Below, one piece after another: positions 50,031 to 62,884 of a DNA stretch of 64,000 nucleotides. The number at the start of each line of letters is the position of its first letter. Position 1 is the first letter of the stretch. The DNA lies in assembly GCA_013397845.1 (NCBI GenBank), contig VZTG01000380.1, forward strand, positions 124,001 to 188,000, read 5' to 3'. This DNA comes from Melanocharis versteri. Its lineage: Eukaryota; Chordata; Aves; Passeriformes; Melanocharitidae. The position numbers were made by a program, and so were the translations under genes. The notes under the pieces are model-generated. The model saw nothing but the letters and a program-made list of their open reading frames with translations, searched no databases and was not told the DNA's origin.

Positions 50031-53000
50031 TAGTGATAAGACCAGGTGCCAGATTTCTTTATATTGTAAATGAGTATGGCTAAGAGGACTTTGGCTAAAT
50101 TACTCTCTAAGTGGGTTTGACTCACAATTAGCAGAGGCTGTTTAAAAATGTGGGATGAGGTTATGATGAGTGCCATGAGAAGACAGGAAAAAGACATTAT
50201 GCTGTCCCAGATTATGCCAGCACTGCAGGTAGACGTGACAATGCATGACTGAGGAATATGCTACCAGGTGTTGGCCTGAAATACCTGCTGCCTTTTGAGA
50301 TTTGAGGAAGAAATCTTCATAATAATTACTTTCATTTTCTTTTTCATTATTAAGGCATATAGTTGTTCAAACAGATAGACTTCAGAGCCATGATGTACGA
50401 AAAGTGTAATTAGCATTTAAAATAATATCTCACTCTATGTTTTCTGTGTTTGCTCTGGGAAAATGTTTTAGTAGTTATACTGTAGATGCCAAATGCCATG
50501 AAGAAAACTCATTCCTAAGATATTTGGCATATGTCTCATTCTGTCCAATTTAGTTTTCTGCATGTTGATGAGAAATACCAGCTTTTTCTTTTCCTATTTT
50601 TTTTAAGTGATGGGATTGCTTTTGTTAGCTTTTGCATGCTTTGCTTGCTTCTTTTCAGTGTAATTTCTTTATCAGACAAACAAGATAATAAGACTAATTT
50701 GAGAAAATAGCCTGCTACTTTATAGATCCTGGAGTGAAATTTTTATTAGGAAAATGTTATGCTTTAAGGTGCACCAAAATGAAATTGTATTACATTTATA
50801 ATGAAGCTTGAAGTAATTTAGGAAGCATTATTTTGAAAGAGAGTTTCATTAAAGAAATAAATTAGAAAAAAATTACCTGCACTGTAACTTGGAGCGTAGG
50901 TCCTAAGGAAGCTGTGAGGAAGCAGACCAATAATCAGAAATATTTTTTATATGGTCGTCTAAGATTACGGATCAAAAAAAATGTTTCATTTTGAAAGGAA
51001 GCTTGACAACTATATAGATGCAGAAACAATCTGCAGTTATGGCAGCGATTGTTTGCTTTTACAGGCTTAATCCTTCAAATCTGATGGAGTAGTTTGCTTA
51101 GTAATTTGAGTTCCTGAAATAAAGATACTAAAGATACCACAACAAAAATGTAATTATCAAAAAAAAAAAAAAAAAAGGATTGTAAGTTTTATGACGACTT
51201 GTTCTCATTTGTAGGTTTATTATTAGCATATTGTTGTTTCTTTTTTTATCACTTATTCTCAATAATGGCATGTATTTGGTTTATAGTATTCTCTTTCTGA
51301 CATGTCTTATCTTTCTAAAAGTAATGCAATGTGGTAAAGTTTAAGACATGTAGTTCAGGCCATTCATTTAAAGCTAGTTATAAAACTCCACTTATGAGAA
51401 AAGGGTTCTTGTCTCTTCCCTGACACTTTCAGCATCCCGATAAAAGTATCAGGGCATATTTGAAAATAATCTTAAAAATGAAGCACAGCAAGATTAAAAT
51501 GGATTATAGTGACAATTATTCTTGATAAGTTTTCCTGGTATGCCCAATGAACACGGGAAGACAGATGGAATTCATTGGTACTCTCACAACAGCCCAGAAA
51601 GTGTTGTCATTTCATGTATCTTAACAGCCACAAATAGCTCTTTAAACACTTTCTTTATTCTAAGACTTGTCTTGATGCCTGTGAAGGAGAAAAAGTCATT
51701 GAAAGCCAAGCTGCAGCAGAGAGGCCTTAGCAATTTTTTGCACTGAAGGAATTCATTCACACTCAATGTGCTGGTGTGTGCGGAAATTTCTAGGTCGTAC
51801 TTCATTGTACTTAGTAGTAGTATCAGTAGCATCATAGCATAATCCATGCTGACATTATATAATCCTAATTTGATTATAGATCCAGCATTCATAAACTGAT
51901 ACCTCAAACAACACACACACCAGCAAATACTCAGCAAGAGGAGACCATAGTTTCTCATTGCAGACGAGGATTAGGAAAAAATAATATTTATGCATTTTTT
52001 ATAAGCAGTTCGTACTAGGTTTGCTTCTGAAGTTCAATTTGGCAACCTAACCTGCCCATAAGAGAAAAATTAATTTTGTCAGAATGACGTAAAATGGTGA
52101 TGCTTACAAATATGTAGATCAACTTACTCCTTCCAGATTCAGGCTCAGGAACAGAAAAAACTAAAACCTTACTTGTAACTGCTGAGTGATAGCACTGCCA
52201 CCCTAGGGGAACAAGTGCTTTATTCTAGTCAGTGGCATATAACGTTTCTACATTATAGCAATTATTCCACTGACACCCTGTGTGAATCAGTATGGTTTCA
52301 AAGAACGGCTGTGAAAGTCTTGTTTGCCTGAAGATGCTTTGTTTCAAGACAGAAATTTCAGCAAACATTGCCTTCTGCAACTTGTAAGTATAAATTGCAT
52401 AAATACTCAGGGTAATGCTGTGGACCAGTTTACCAAGTGAGAATGTTCACATACAGAGAAAAGGTAATATATATTATACATAATACATATTTTAGCCTAT
52501 ATTTTCACTCATTTTGTCCACCTTTTTTGAGATAAACCCTGGAAATGAGCAGATTCTGGACACTTTCAAGTAAATGCCAAAAGTGCATACCTTCTTTCCT
52601 ACACTATAAGAAGACTTGCCTGAGTCTTTGGGGCTCTCAGGCGTTTCTGTACTGAGCTGTGTGTTCAGCCATGCCATTCCACACAGACAGATGCTGTTAG
52701 GATGCAGCTCAGTAGCCTCTGGCACAGACATTTAAAATCACATGCAGCCAGAATTTGACTGGTATGTCTGCCACAGGAAGAGACTGTTCTAAGGCAGGGC
52801 CTCGGTAGGTTCCAGCTCATACAAAAGTTCAAAATCACTTCTGGATCACACCTGCTAAGATCTGAATCTGGAGCCAAAAGCTTCAGCTTCTGGCATGGCT
52901 CGGGTGATGTGAATTGCTATGACACATCTCTTTGAGAGGCAAGCTTTCCCACCCTCCATTGCATTTCCATTGTCACACTGAATCTCAATACATTGTGAGA

Positions 53001-56000
53001 AAACTCTCCTGAAAAAGGCAGGGTTTAACAAGAATTGTTTCAAAGCAAAGGAGTCAGTCAGAAAATGATCAGTGTCCTAATGATGTAACACCAAATCCTT
53101 CACTAACAAAAACTGTACTGGAATCAAAATACAGAATGTTCAGCTAATCACAGGGTTCCTAATTATAGTTATTAGGATTAGGGCTTGTGTACTAGTTTCT
53201 TGTTTATTTCATTCCTGGTAATTTGCCTACAAATATGTTTTACTGTTCTTAGATTCGGCTAAACATTATTAAGCCCAAATTAATGGAATGACTCAACTTG
53301 TAAGCTGATGATTCAGATACCTCAATAATGAGAGTTCAGGAGAGATTTGCAATAAATAATTTTTTTAAAACTCAACTTAAAATACAAAGTGAAAACTCTG
53401 GGTTTAAATGCTCATTTTGGTTTACTGCATATTTTATCTGGGCCTTGTTTTGCTCCTTTCTGAAAGGCATAAGTGTGTTGAATTAACTGGGGTTTTTTGT
53501 ACTGTGCATTTGAACTTCACTAAAATCATATCCAGCAATTCTGTGGAGAAGCTACAGGCATGAGGAATGCTGCTGTTGGACAATCATACCCTAGACTACT
53601 ATCATGCCACACTTTAGCTAAATCCAAAAGAATTATATTACGTACATTGACTACTGAACAATGGTCTAACAGAACACAGTTCCACAGTCTAACAGAACTA
53701 ACTGGGAAAAACAGTCTCAATGGGGAAAAAATGTATGAGACTGAATCTGAATTTTTACTGGAAAATTCCAGGCATACAATATAGTAACTCCATTAATTTA
53801 ATACTCAACATGATGTAAAATGCAAAAATTGTTTATATCAATATGAATTATTAGAAATCACAATAATTATATTTAATCTGGATTAATACCACAATTTGGG
53901 CAGTTTGCATGATTTCACTAGGTTTTATGTTTTCGTAAGAGTAGTAGTGCTTTTAGTCATTACAAAAAAGGACTTTTTATTCCCTTTAAAAGGCAAAACC
54001 ATTTGGTAGGTGCAGCAAAAGGACCCAAACAATACAGGTTATCACTTATGCTCCATTATGCTATCACACAGCTGTATTATTGCCACATTCACCTTTCTTT
54101 CCCCACTTCTCTCAAGGTATTTGTCATTTCCCACGTATTTGGAAGAGCCGATTTGTAATGATCGTTCTCTGGAGGAAATTCTTTTTTCAGAAATGCGTCG
54201 GCCCTGTGGTAGCTTTTGGGAGCCCTAGGCAGAGGTGAGAGCTACACCGTGCTACATGCACTAAATTAACACACGACAAAACACAGTCTTTTCCAGAAAG
54301 CTCTCAGTGTAAGAGGAGAAGCAGCAAATACATACAAAGCAATCGAGTTTTGTCCCCTCGTTTAATAATGCAGAAATCAGGACAAAACCCCTAATCTCAG
54401 CTGGGCCTTCTTATAGTCCAAAGGAATTGTGGGCACCTCCAGAACTGCTCAAAGGCAGAAATCCAGCTGGGGTGAACTGCACTTAGAAGTCACTATTTTC
54501 TTCCAAGGACTTCTAAGGGACACTGGGCTGATTGGCTCTGATTAGAGAGCCAGTTTCTAGTGACTAGAATTCAGCATCTTATTGCTGTAACAATTATAAC
54601 CAGTTTCACTGTTGCCTTTCTTTTTTCATAAACAGCTTAAATTCCAGCACATTCCCTTACTGTGACCTTTTGTCCTAATGCATTTGAAAAAGAAAAGTCT
54701 TTCTCTTCCTTATTATTTTATTGTCTAGCATTAAGTGCTAGACTTTTTTGTTTTAATGTCACTGATGTATTGTGAGAAGAAATTAATGTTTGTGTACCGC
54801 TTTGAAAATGAGCATCATTGCATCAAAAGCTAGTTTGAGGAGAAAGATGCTTTTTGATGTTCCTGTTTCTTCAGGCTTTAATTGGCTCTGCATTCATCTT
54901 TCTCCCACTCTTATGGCTGCAAGTTCAATTCTATTTTAACCTCTGATCTTTGAGTGCTTTCTCTAAAAACTCACAATAGTCACTCAATCTGTTCCATTCA
55001 TGTATTTCAGATGTTTTAGAGCCCAGGGAGAAGAAGGAGATGAAGACAATTTTTCAGGTCACAGGGATGGTGTGATGGACATGGATGCTGGTTAAGTGGA
55101 GAGAGGAGAAGCTTTCTGAAGGGCTTGTAGGGCAGCAAGATTACCCCTAAAGAAAGGAGGAGAGAAGTCACCACTGTTGTCCCTGTGGTGTTTTTTCCCC
55201 ACTCTGAGAAGTCCTTCCGTGGAATGGGATTCCTGTCTCATGTGAAGAGTAGGAAGTTCTTTTAGTTTTTTGAAAAGTTTTTGATTCTGAGTTTGCTTCA
55301 GATAGATGAGGGGAAATGCAAGTAGAACAACTGAAATGGATGGATTTAAAAATTATGGATTTAAAACCTGAAGGAAAAGAAAAATGTAGTGATCTGCTCT
55401 CATTGGACTTGGTTTCACCTTATTTCTCTGTAGAGAACCTTTGACACTTGAAAATTGTGAAAATAGACTGAACAAACCTGCAGAAAAACATATGGTAATG
55501 TAGAAATATTACCAAAAAAATTGTGATTTACAAAGTCTCCCAGAACTACTTGTATTTCTAGTTCTAGAACCTTGAGATTTTGTGCCTGTATGAACAGTTA
55601 AATTTTCTTTTACATCTTTCACAAAAATGCATGGTAATCTAAACATACAAATATGAACAGTCTACATCTGACAGTGATCTAATTACAGGAATTTGAGAAT
55701 GCTGGCTAGTTATTTTTTAAAAGCCTGACATTGTAAAAGCTGGAAAACATGTAGACGTTGTTATTTCTTAGATGACTCACAGTAAAACATAATAATGTTC
55801 TGGAAACTCACACTTGCATATACAAAAATCCAAATAAAGTATGTAGAAGTGAAAAAAGCAAAGAGATCAAGTCCTTTTAAGTCTGGAAAGAATTTCTCTG
55901 AAATATTGTAAGAAATGCATCCAGATCTGAATACCTTTGCTCTGGACTATTTCTGTTTTTCCTACTACATTTTCTAAAATTTAACCACTGCTTTAGAATG

Positions 56001-56096
56001 GATGGAGACTTTGGCCATAGACTTAGTAACGTCAAGTGGATATTTGACAATATGAGCTTCATTTAATTATGAAAATAAAATATCTCTTTTCAGTAC
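50031..56096. other. Long AT-rich non-coding stretch
   Basis: No recognised repeat family. At about 52580-52740 the minus strand has an open piece ending in GTAGGAAAGAAG then GTATGC, a good donor, but its acceptor is unclear. The poly(A) run at 51159 is listed separately. Confidence 0.35.
51118..51176 (+). other. AATAAA followed by an 18-base A run; possible retroposed 3' end
   Basis: AATAAA at 51118-51123 is followed 35 bases later by 18 uninterrupted A residues (51159-51176). This spacing is that of a processed transcript inserted by LINE machinery. The sequence before it has no coding frame I recognise, and I found no direct repeat flanking it, so a simple A run is equally possible. Confidence 0.3.
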
Positions 56097-56329
56097 CAAA
56101 AATTCAGTTTGGCTGGAAGCAGTTTTTTAGGATTAGATATTTGACCAGAGATTGCAAGCAGTGCCATGAGATTTAGCTGGCCATCTGTACAGCTAGAACA
56201 CTGAGTAGTCACTCTTTCAGACTTAGCACAGTGTTTATGGTAGGCTGCTTGCAAGGTATTGATAAGCCAGAACTTCATTCTCTGTCTTAATGAATTTTCA
56301 GTACTAATAAAACTGGTAAAACTCACAAC
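56097..56329 (-). other. Candidate internal exon, unidentified
   Basis: A very good acceptor (TGTGTTATTTGTCCTTATACAG, 3' end at 56330; pyrimidine-rich) is followed on the minus strand by 77 open codons plus two bases, up to TTTTTG then GTACTG, a weak to fair donor. The peptide begins VVSFTSFISTENSLRQRMKF and includes AAYHKHCAKSERVTTQCSSC with four cysteines in the second half. I do not recognise it. Confidence 0.22.
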
Positions 56330-57760
56330 CTGTATAAGGACAAATAACACAGTAAAACTAGTGGATTAGATGGTGGATTTGATTTTATGCCCTTTATTTC
56401 TTATAATCCAGAGTAGCCTGTTCTGAAGCAGTTTTCCCTTTTGAAGTAATTCTGGATTTGGAATCTCCAAAAAAATGGATATAATTAAAACTTCTTTTAG
56501 CAGTATTATTTTCGGGCAGAGCTTCTGAATTAAGAGAACAAAGCCCAGTAGATTAGGTTTTGTGTGGAGAAAAGCAGAGACATGATTATTTTTACCTTCT
56601 ATTAATTACCAAATGGCCAAAAAAAAAAAATTAAAATTGTCTGTCACAGATTTTGCTGGGTTTGCTTTTCCTAACCAGTGATTGCTTCGACTGAATCACC
56701 GATAATGCTGTTTTGGCAAAGAAAAGGATAGAAAAGTGCCTGGGGACAATTTCAATTAATTCGCACAAAACCTTTCTTGTACTTACCTGTCTGACCTTAT
56801 GTAGGTGTCACTGTGCTCCCTGCATCCCAGGCACACAAAAGTTCGTCTTGACCTTTGCACAGTCTCCTTTATAGTTTAGTCTTTCACTGCTTCAGCTGAC
56901 TTTGCTCCTGTATTTTGTTATTGTTTTTGTTATCCATATGATCAGACTTCACCTTACTACTATGAAAATGCATCAAAATAACTTACAAAAGGTCACAGGG
57001 TTTTTTCCTTTTCTGAAAATGTTCTTCAATGTAATAGGGTAATATTTATTACAACCATTTTATCTTACAACTATTATCAGAGAAACAGCACAAAACATCA
57101 TACCATCTCTTTGTCTCTGCTCCTTCCTTTTTCCACTGGTTCAAGTCAATAATTTTTTTTTGTTAATTTCCTTTCAAGTTCTGATAGTAACTGTGATCTG
57201 GATAAAACCGTTAGAACTATGTCAAGCCATCATAAAGTTTCTGGGATTTATGTGGGAAGTAGAGGTCTTAGATGCTACGGATAGAAACTTTATGAGCAGA
57301 AGGGAAAAGGGCAAAGAACACATCAGGTCTGATCTGCTAGTGAATAAACTCCACAGTGCTTACACTACCATAGAGCTGTTTGTCTGGGGAGCTATGCAAT
57401 CGTCTCTAAGTCCTCTTGTGCTTAAAAAGAAATATTCTATTCAGATTAAATATATATATTGTTCAGTGAATATAATTTGTAGTGTATATCATATTTATTG
57501 ATGGTAAAGAAATGATATTTCGTCCCAGGGTGCATCCCAGAGCAGCAGATGTGAGAGGGCTGTTAGGAAGCACGTGACTTGATGCGTCCAAGGGTGTAGC
57601 AGCATTGCCTGGAGGTTCAGCACAGGTTGTCTCTGCCTTGTGTTCACTGCTACTCGTGGCTGTGGGCCCTGAGATGCAGCTGGAGATGGGATGAGAGCGC
57701 CCATGGTGCCTTGGCCATGCAGCATTCCCTGCACACTTGTCAAAAAAGGTAATATCATAC
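56330..57760. other. Non-coding stretch with an orphan splice donor
   Basis: On the minus strand GTCAGACAG then GTAAGT at about 56780-56790 matches the donor consensus fully. A 35-base exon with an acceptor at GGGATGCAG could precede it. A GC-richer block lies at 57520-57740. Confidence 0.3.
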
Positions 57761-57838
57761 CCTTTGAGAGCTGCCATGAGTGAGTTGTTCCCCAGTGTGT
57801 CTGGGAGGAGCAGTTTAGCATGTGGTTTTCTCTGTTTT
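57761..57838 (-). other. Candidate short exon, unidentified
   Basis: On the minus strand GGCTGGTGCTTTTCAG ends at 57839. The 78-base piece is one base, 25 open codons (KQRKPHAKLLLPDTLGNNSL and on) and two bases, then GTATGA. Its start phase fits the end of 59793-59969. Confidence 0.17.
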
Positions 57839-59536
57839 CTGAAAAGCACCAGCCTTTACTTAAATATTACAGCAAAACTAACAAGCAGCTTTAAATCATT
57901 CCCTGAGCTAGAAATAATAGCCAAAACCCTAATCTGGAGGGAGTGCAGCCAAGTATCATCAAGTTGTAATTAGCAGAGGACTGCATTTTGGAACCCACTC
58001 TTTATGAAGATTTAAAAATTACTCAGCAAATGGAATATGCTCAAAGTGCACTTGGACGTGTCCTTTCTTTATGCTTGCAGTATGTTCTGTGACCTACACT
58101 CTTAGGTAGAGCTGTGTAGAAGCATTTATCCTGCTTTTTTTTCTTCTTTCTCCAAAATCAGCCAGACACTCCTTCTGCAGAGAAAGGACCTAGGATTTTT
58201 AGAATATTTAAAGTCCTAAAAATGATCGCCAAACCAAACCACCTGAGGACATCTTTTTAAAAGATACTGAGCTGCTATTCAAGGACTTATGTGCATAGTG
58301 GATTTATCATTTAAAATGACTGTTTTCTTGTAGTTTCTAACCAATTTTACTTTCAAATATGGGCTAAGTTCCTGAGTGTCTATAGATCAGCTGTATCTAA
58401 CTTAGCAAACAATTTAGCGCCATGGGAGCCTGTTGGTAGAGCAAAGAAAACTTTGAGCAGGTTGCTCGAGGTGTTTACGTCTGACCAGGTGCAGTTTGAT
58501 TCCCTGAACCAAACAGCCTCTGGCTGCAGGCAGTTTGAAGATACTTCAAGGCACAGTCGCTGATTCAGATCCAAATATCCCTTTTGGGGCTGAGGGAATG
58601 TGATGGAGAGTTCCTGCTTAGTTGCTTGTGAAATAAATGGCGTTCACTTGTGCACAAACCACTTCCTAGAGAGGCCCATGCATGGAGACTGCAGGTTGTT
58701 CAGCATTTCACTGTAGAATGGCTTGATTATTCAGGATCAAAACAGAGTCAAGGGGCACTAATTTGAACACTGGTTCATTGAAAATATATTTTTTGCCAGT
58801 TGTATTTATCTCCAAACACTGCAGAAAATCTTGTAGAACAAACCTTACCAGAAGTGCATCATGTGAGGGTATAATACCTAGAACAGTTAAGCCTACTATA
58901 GAAATAAATATAAGAGTTTCAGAACCTTTTCATAATATCCTTTAACAATGAAATCCTGCCAGTTCATGTCTAAATATTATTAATTTGCCTTGCAGAAGGA
59001 ATGGATTTCAAGAGAGAGAAAATTCTAGTTATATTCGAACACAAATTATGAGGAAATAAAATTATCATTGGCTACTTTGGAGTCAAAACATATTCTGGAA
59101 AGTTTTAATGTTCCTATGGTAAACCAAAGGACAAAAGGAACAAATGAGAAAACATGATTTTTGAAAGTAGAATTCTTTTCTGACAAAGTGCTCTGTTTTA
59201 TTGGAAACTTGCAATTCTACCAAGGCTGATGGGAAATTTTGTTTGAACTGCCACGGTATTCAGCAGTAAAAAAAGGTAACCATTGTGACTATGAAAAATG
59301 ATATCATATTGATTTTCTTATTATTAGGAAGTATTTAAGGCTGGAATGAGCAGTAGAAAATTATAAAATACAAGGAGGGGAGAGCATCATGCAGAATTGT
59401 CACAGAATAGGCGATTGATATAATTAAACTGCAAAACAAATTTAGTGTCTGAAAGACAAGAAAAGAACATGTGCTCTTGAGTGAACTCAGGTCCCAAAGA
59501 TTATTAAGACAGAACTGGGCTTTTCATTTCAAAGAT

Positions 59537-59589
59537 TTAATTTAATCAGATTTTCTGCTAACTTAATTTGATCAGATTTTTCTGCTAAC
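59537..59589. repeat. Tandem duplication of a 26-27 bp unit
   Basis: TTAATTTAATCAGATTTTCT followed by GCTAAC is repeated at once as TTAATTTGATCAGATTTTTC followed by TGCTAAC. The copies differ by one substitution and one added T. Confidence 0.85.
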
Positions 59590-59792
59590 ATTGATATTTA
59601 ATTTATTTGGTTGTCATGCTACACCCTTCATTTAGTGAGCGCTAGCACATAATTGCATACATTTTTTCCCCCTTAGTTTTAAAGTTCTTCAATATTTGGA
59701 GGGAGTTTGAGTCTAGTATTTGAATTCAAACTTATCACAGTTTATATAAAGTGTCTGTCATGCAGAGTTACTCATATCACATGAAAGCTTAC

Positions 59793-59969
59793 CCCAAGAC
59801 TTCCACCGAGGCAGAGAGAAGGAAGTGGGACATCTTGATTCTATGACTTCCTCGGGCTCCTGAGAGGGTTTGACTTCTCTTAGCCCCTGGCCAAGCAACA
59901 AACCCAAACACATAGAACATGATCAGGGGCAACTCACCATCCCCACAGCTGGAGTGGGGAATCTGTGGT
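59793..59969 (-). other. Candidate internal exon, unidentified
   Basis: On the minus strand TTACGTGCTTTTTCTACAG ends at 59970. The 177-base piece is one base, 58 open codons and two bases, up to CTTGGG then GTAAGC, a strong donor. The peptide includes PLIMFYVFGFVAWPGAKRSQ and IKMSHFLLSASVEVL. An inner donor (GATG then GTGAGT) could shorten it to 32 bases. Confidence 0.2.
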
Positions 59970-60217
59970 CTGTAGAAAAAGCACGTAAATAATAAAGCCA
60001 AACAGAAAGGCCGAAGCAGATGTAGCCTGGCTGAAGACATTTATCTAGTGGTTCCCTAGGGCCACACACAGAAACAGGGCCGGCAACAGGACAAGAAACA
60101 AGAGTTTAATTTCATGTAGCGCTGTTTCTTAATAGGCCTGGCAGGTTTATCAAGAGACAGCTTCTTCAAGCCCTTTTATTAAAAATAAAATCATAAAAAA
60201 AGAAGACGTTTTTAATG

Positions 60218-60506
60218 TCAACCAAGTGTTACATAAATAAAACATTCTGGTACACGGGTCACACATTGCTGTAGCAGAGAATTCCTTTGGCAGCAAGAGC
60301 ATTTTAATCCGGTCTGCAGTGTATCAACAAGGAATCGTGGAGCCACGTTCATCTCATTTGTGATAGCTGAACTTAATTTCTTTTGCTGTGTGATGACTAT
60401 TATAAATGTGTGCGAATTGTTTTGGTATATGAGTTTGTTGAAAGTCAGATCAGTGTAGTTCTTAAGATGGATGAAATACTTATTAAGTCCATTCTCTCTA
60501 TTCACC
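60218..60506 (-). other. Candidate exon with very strong acceptor, unidentified
   Basis: On the minus strand a T-rich tract (TTTTATTTGAATTTTTTCAG) ends at 60507. One base and an open frame to TGA at 60218 follow. The peptide begins VNRENGLNKYFIHLKNYTDL and contains NNSHTFIIVITQQKKLSSAI and a CSCC group. No convincing donor is seen, so it would be a last exon or use a poor donor. Its start phase matches the end of 61731-61918. Confidence 0.25.
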
Positions 60507-61730
60507 CTGAAAAAATTCAAATAAAAAATTAATCATCTAAATTAGATGTAACAAAATGTAAAAATTAAATTGATCATTAAACAGAAATTGAAACTTAACA
60601 ATATGATAAAACTAATTGCCATTTATGATTCATGATAGAAATATAAACAAAAAGGATACAATAAAATCTAGTTCTTCTCTTACCACCAATTCAAAGACAG
60701 CAACACTGGTGTCATTTAAGCATATTTTGGTTTATTATTGAGAAGGCCTGAGCTCTGTCCTGACAGGAGCCAGAAGCAGCACCAGCTGAGTGGACAGTTT
60801 TCATGTCATAGATTTTTTTCTTTCTATGCCCAGTCTCTGCAGTTCTGGCAAAAAAACCCCAAATACAGAAAAGCAAGCAAAACTAACTACGTAAGTAAAG
60901 ATTAGCATGTACAGCAAGACTTTATGTCCGAGAAAGCTGGCTCATATGACCACCCTGTCACACTCATACTCATCAACCATTTTCTTTGGGTGGAAAAAAA
61001 GGATGGTAACTTTTCTATGTAACTTCAAAGAAAGCAATAAAGTACCACAGTTTACTGGAGATGATGTTTAGCATTTTTTTGTGACTGGCATTGTCATTGC
61101 AATGAATATTTGTGTCCTCCTTATGAGTTCAAAAAGTTTTTCTCCTTCTCTTCTCCAGTGATAGGTTCTTTATTTTCTTCAGTTTTCTGTCCATGAAACA
61201 ATAAAATGCAATAGTGAGCGATCTTTGGTGCTGGAGGGGATAGTTGTATAGATCCCAGTTAGTTTTTCTCAAGAACCTTATTCCCAAAGAAGTGTTACAG
61301 GCACTGTTCACTTTATGTTTTACTTTGCATATAAAGCATATGAAAATCTTTTGGCCCTTCTTGTTAGCTCCTGCCAGGTAGATAGATCAGGTTGCTTTGT
61401 ATCCTGATATAGTCTAATTAACATAGCTTTCAAACATTGTGAGCAATTGCCATAAGCCTTAAAGTTGTGACTGTACCCCAAAAACTCAGTGCAAAATTTA
61501 CTTAGGGTTTTAACGGTCTGAGACTTGATTGCAATTAAATAGAAGTTATATTGTTACAGAAATAAACTGGACTTGTATGAAAGGATCTACATATTTATTA
61601 CAGTAAAACAGACTCTGATGAAATTCTGATATATTATGTCAATTTTGGAAAAAACACAGCAAAGAAAGGTAATCATGATTCCGAATTTCAGCCTAAATAT
61701 CAAAACCAGCTCCATGAAAAAGACTTATAC
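60507..61730. other. Possible intron between two candidate exons
   Basis: The stretch begins after GTATAAG and ends in a T-rich acceptor on the minus strand. It also contains a 60-codon minus frame at 61129-61311 without splice support. Confidence 0.25.
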
Positions 61731-61918
61731 CTAACAAATTGTTCATCTAACTGTTTAAGTAATTTGCAAGTACAGGCAATCTGGAGGAACATTTCAGTTT
61801 CTTCACACCTAGCTACTGTGTATGTAGATGTGTTTATTACAGCATATGCCTTCACTAGTATTTGGTTTAGTATCTGAAAATGTCTCATTTCCACCATTAA
61901 ATATTTCAGCGAAGATCC
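61731..61918 (-). other. Candidate internal exon, unidentified
   Basis: The open piece has 62 codons plus two bases and ends in TTTGTTAG then GTATAAG, a strong donor. The acceptor before GGATCTTCG (CACAGGCTAG) is poor in pyrimidines and is the weak point. The peptide reads like a helical repeat protein (MRHFQILNQILVKAYAVINT, then ETEMFLQIACTCKLLKQLDE). Joined to 60506 downward, the split codon becomes AGG and the frame stays open. Confidence 0.25.
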
Positions 61919-62884
61919 CTAGCCTGTGATCTATATGATAGCTGTATTAAGGCTTGTGCTTGTGAGCTAATTTTTATTTCATGATTAGGAGGGTGAAAGT
62001 TATTAAACCACATAATTTCTAAGAACATTCACCCTTGTACGGAAGGGTCTGAAGTGAAGAGATTACTTGAACTTTCAAAAATGGGCAATTATGAAAAACA
62101 GTTTCTGATGGCTCATTAAGGAAGTCATTCAGATTGTACAAATGATAGCTTTTACAAAACCTCAGACAAAGTGCCAAAAATATTGTCTTTGCTAGGAATA
62201 TGTGTACTGCATGTGTCTCCTTAATATCAGAATTTTAGCTCTGTTGCTCTTTTTGCCTGATGATTGAAGGCAAAATGATGGTCATTTAACTCTTCCAATA
62301 GTTGAAAAAATATTCAAAAATCTTTTTGAATTAGAAATATGTTTTATATTTTCATTTTTTAAAATTTATAGTTAAAAAAATATAAAGATTTACTAAAAAA
62401 TAGGGAGGAAAATGGGTTTTTCAAATTACTAGAAAGTTTTACAGAATGGCTGTCTGCCAAAATTTTCCGTACCAAGAACTGATGAATTTCTTGATATTTT
62501 CTTTGCTGTCATCAAGGTAAAAGGCTTGAATAAATGCAGCTATTTTGAAAGGCTAAATTATTTTTCCTTATTCCCTTGGTTGCTTCGCGACTTGTACTTT
62601 TGGTCTCTCTTTCTATTAAGAACACTGTTAATTACAACATATTTTCTAGCTTCTGTCAAGGCCATGATATTCTGTCTTTATATGCCTACTTTTCTAGACC
62701 AAGCAAAACCAAATTTTTTCCGCATGCTAATTGAAATCCTGCCTGCAGCTGAAGCATTAATTAATGTTTGAGAAGGTAGGCAGGAGCAAGCCAGCAAGAC
62801 CTAAGTGTTTCAAAAGTTGTAGGAGTGCACCTGTGCTGGGAAACTAGATTGGGGTGGAGTTCAGGCTCAGACATCATCCGTTGG

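Noticed and set aside
57463..57849. 128-codon minus-strand frame taken as one coding region
   Set aside because: Only its first 78 bases look exon-like. The rest lies beyond a good donor in a GC-rich segment.
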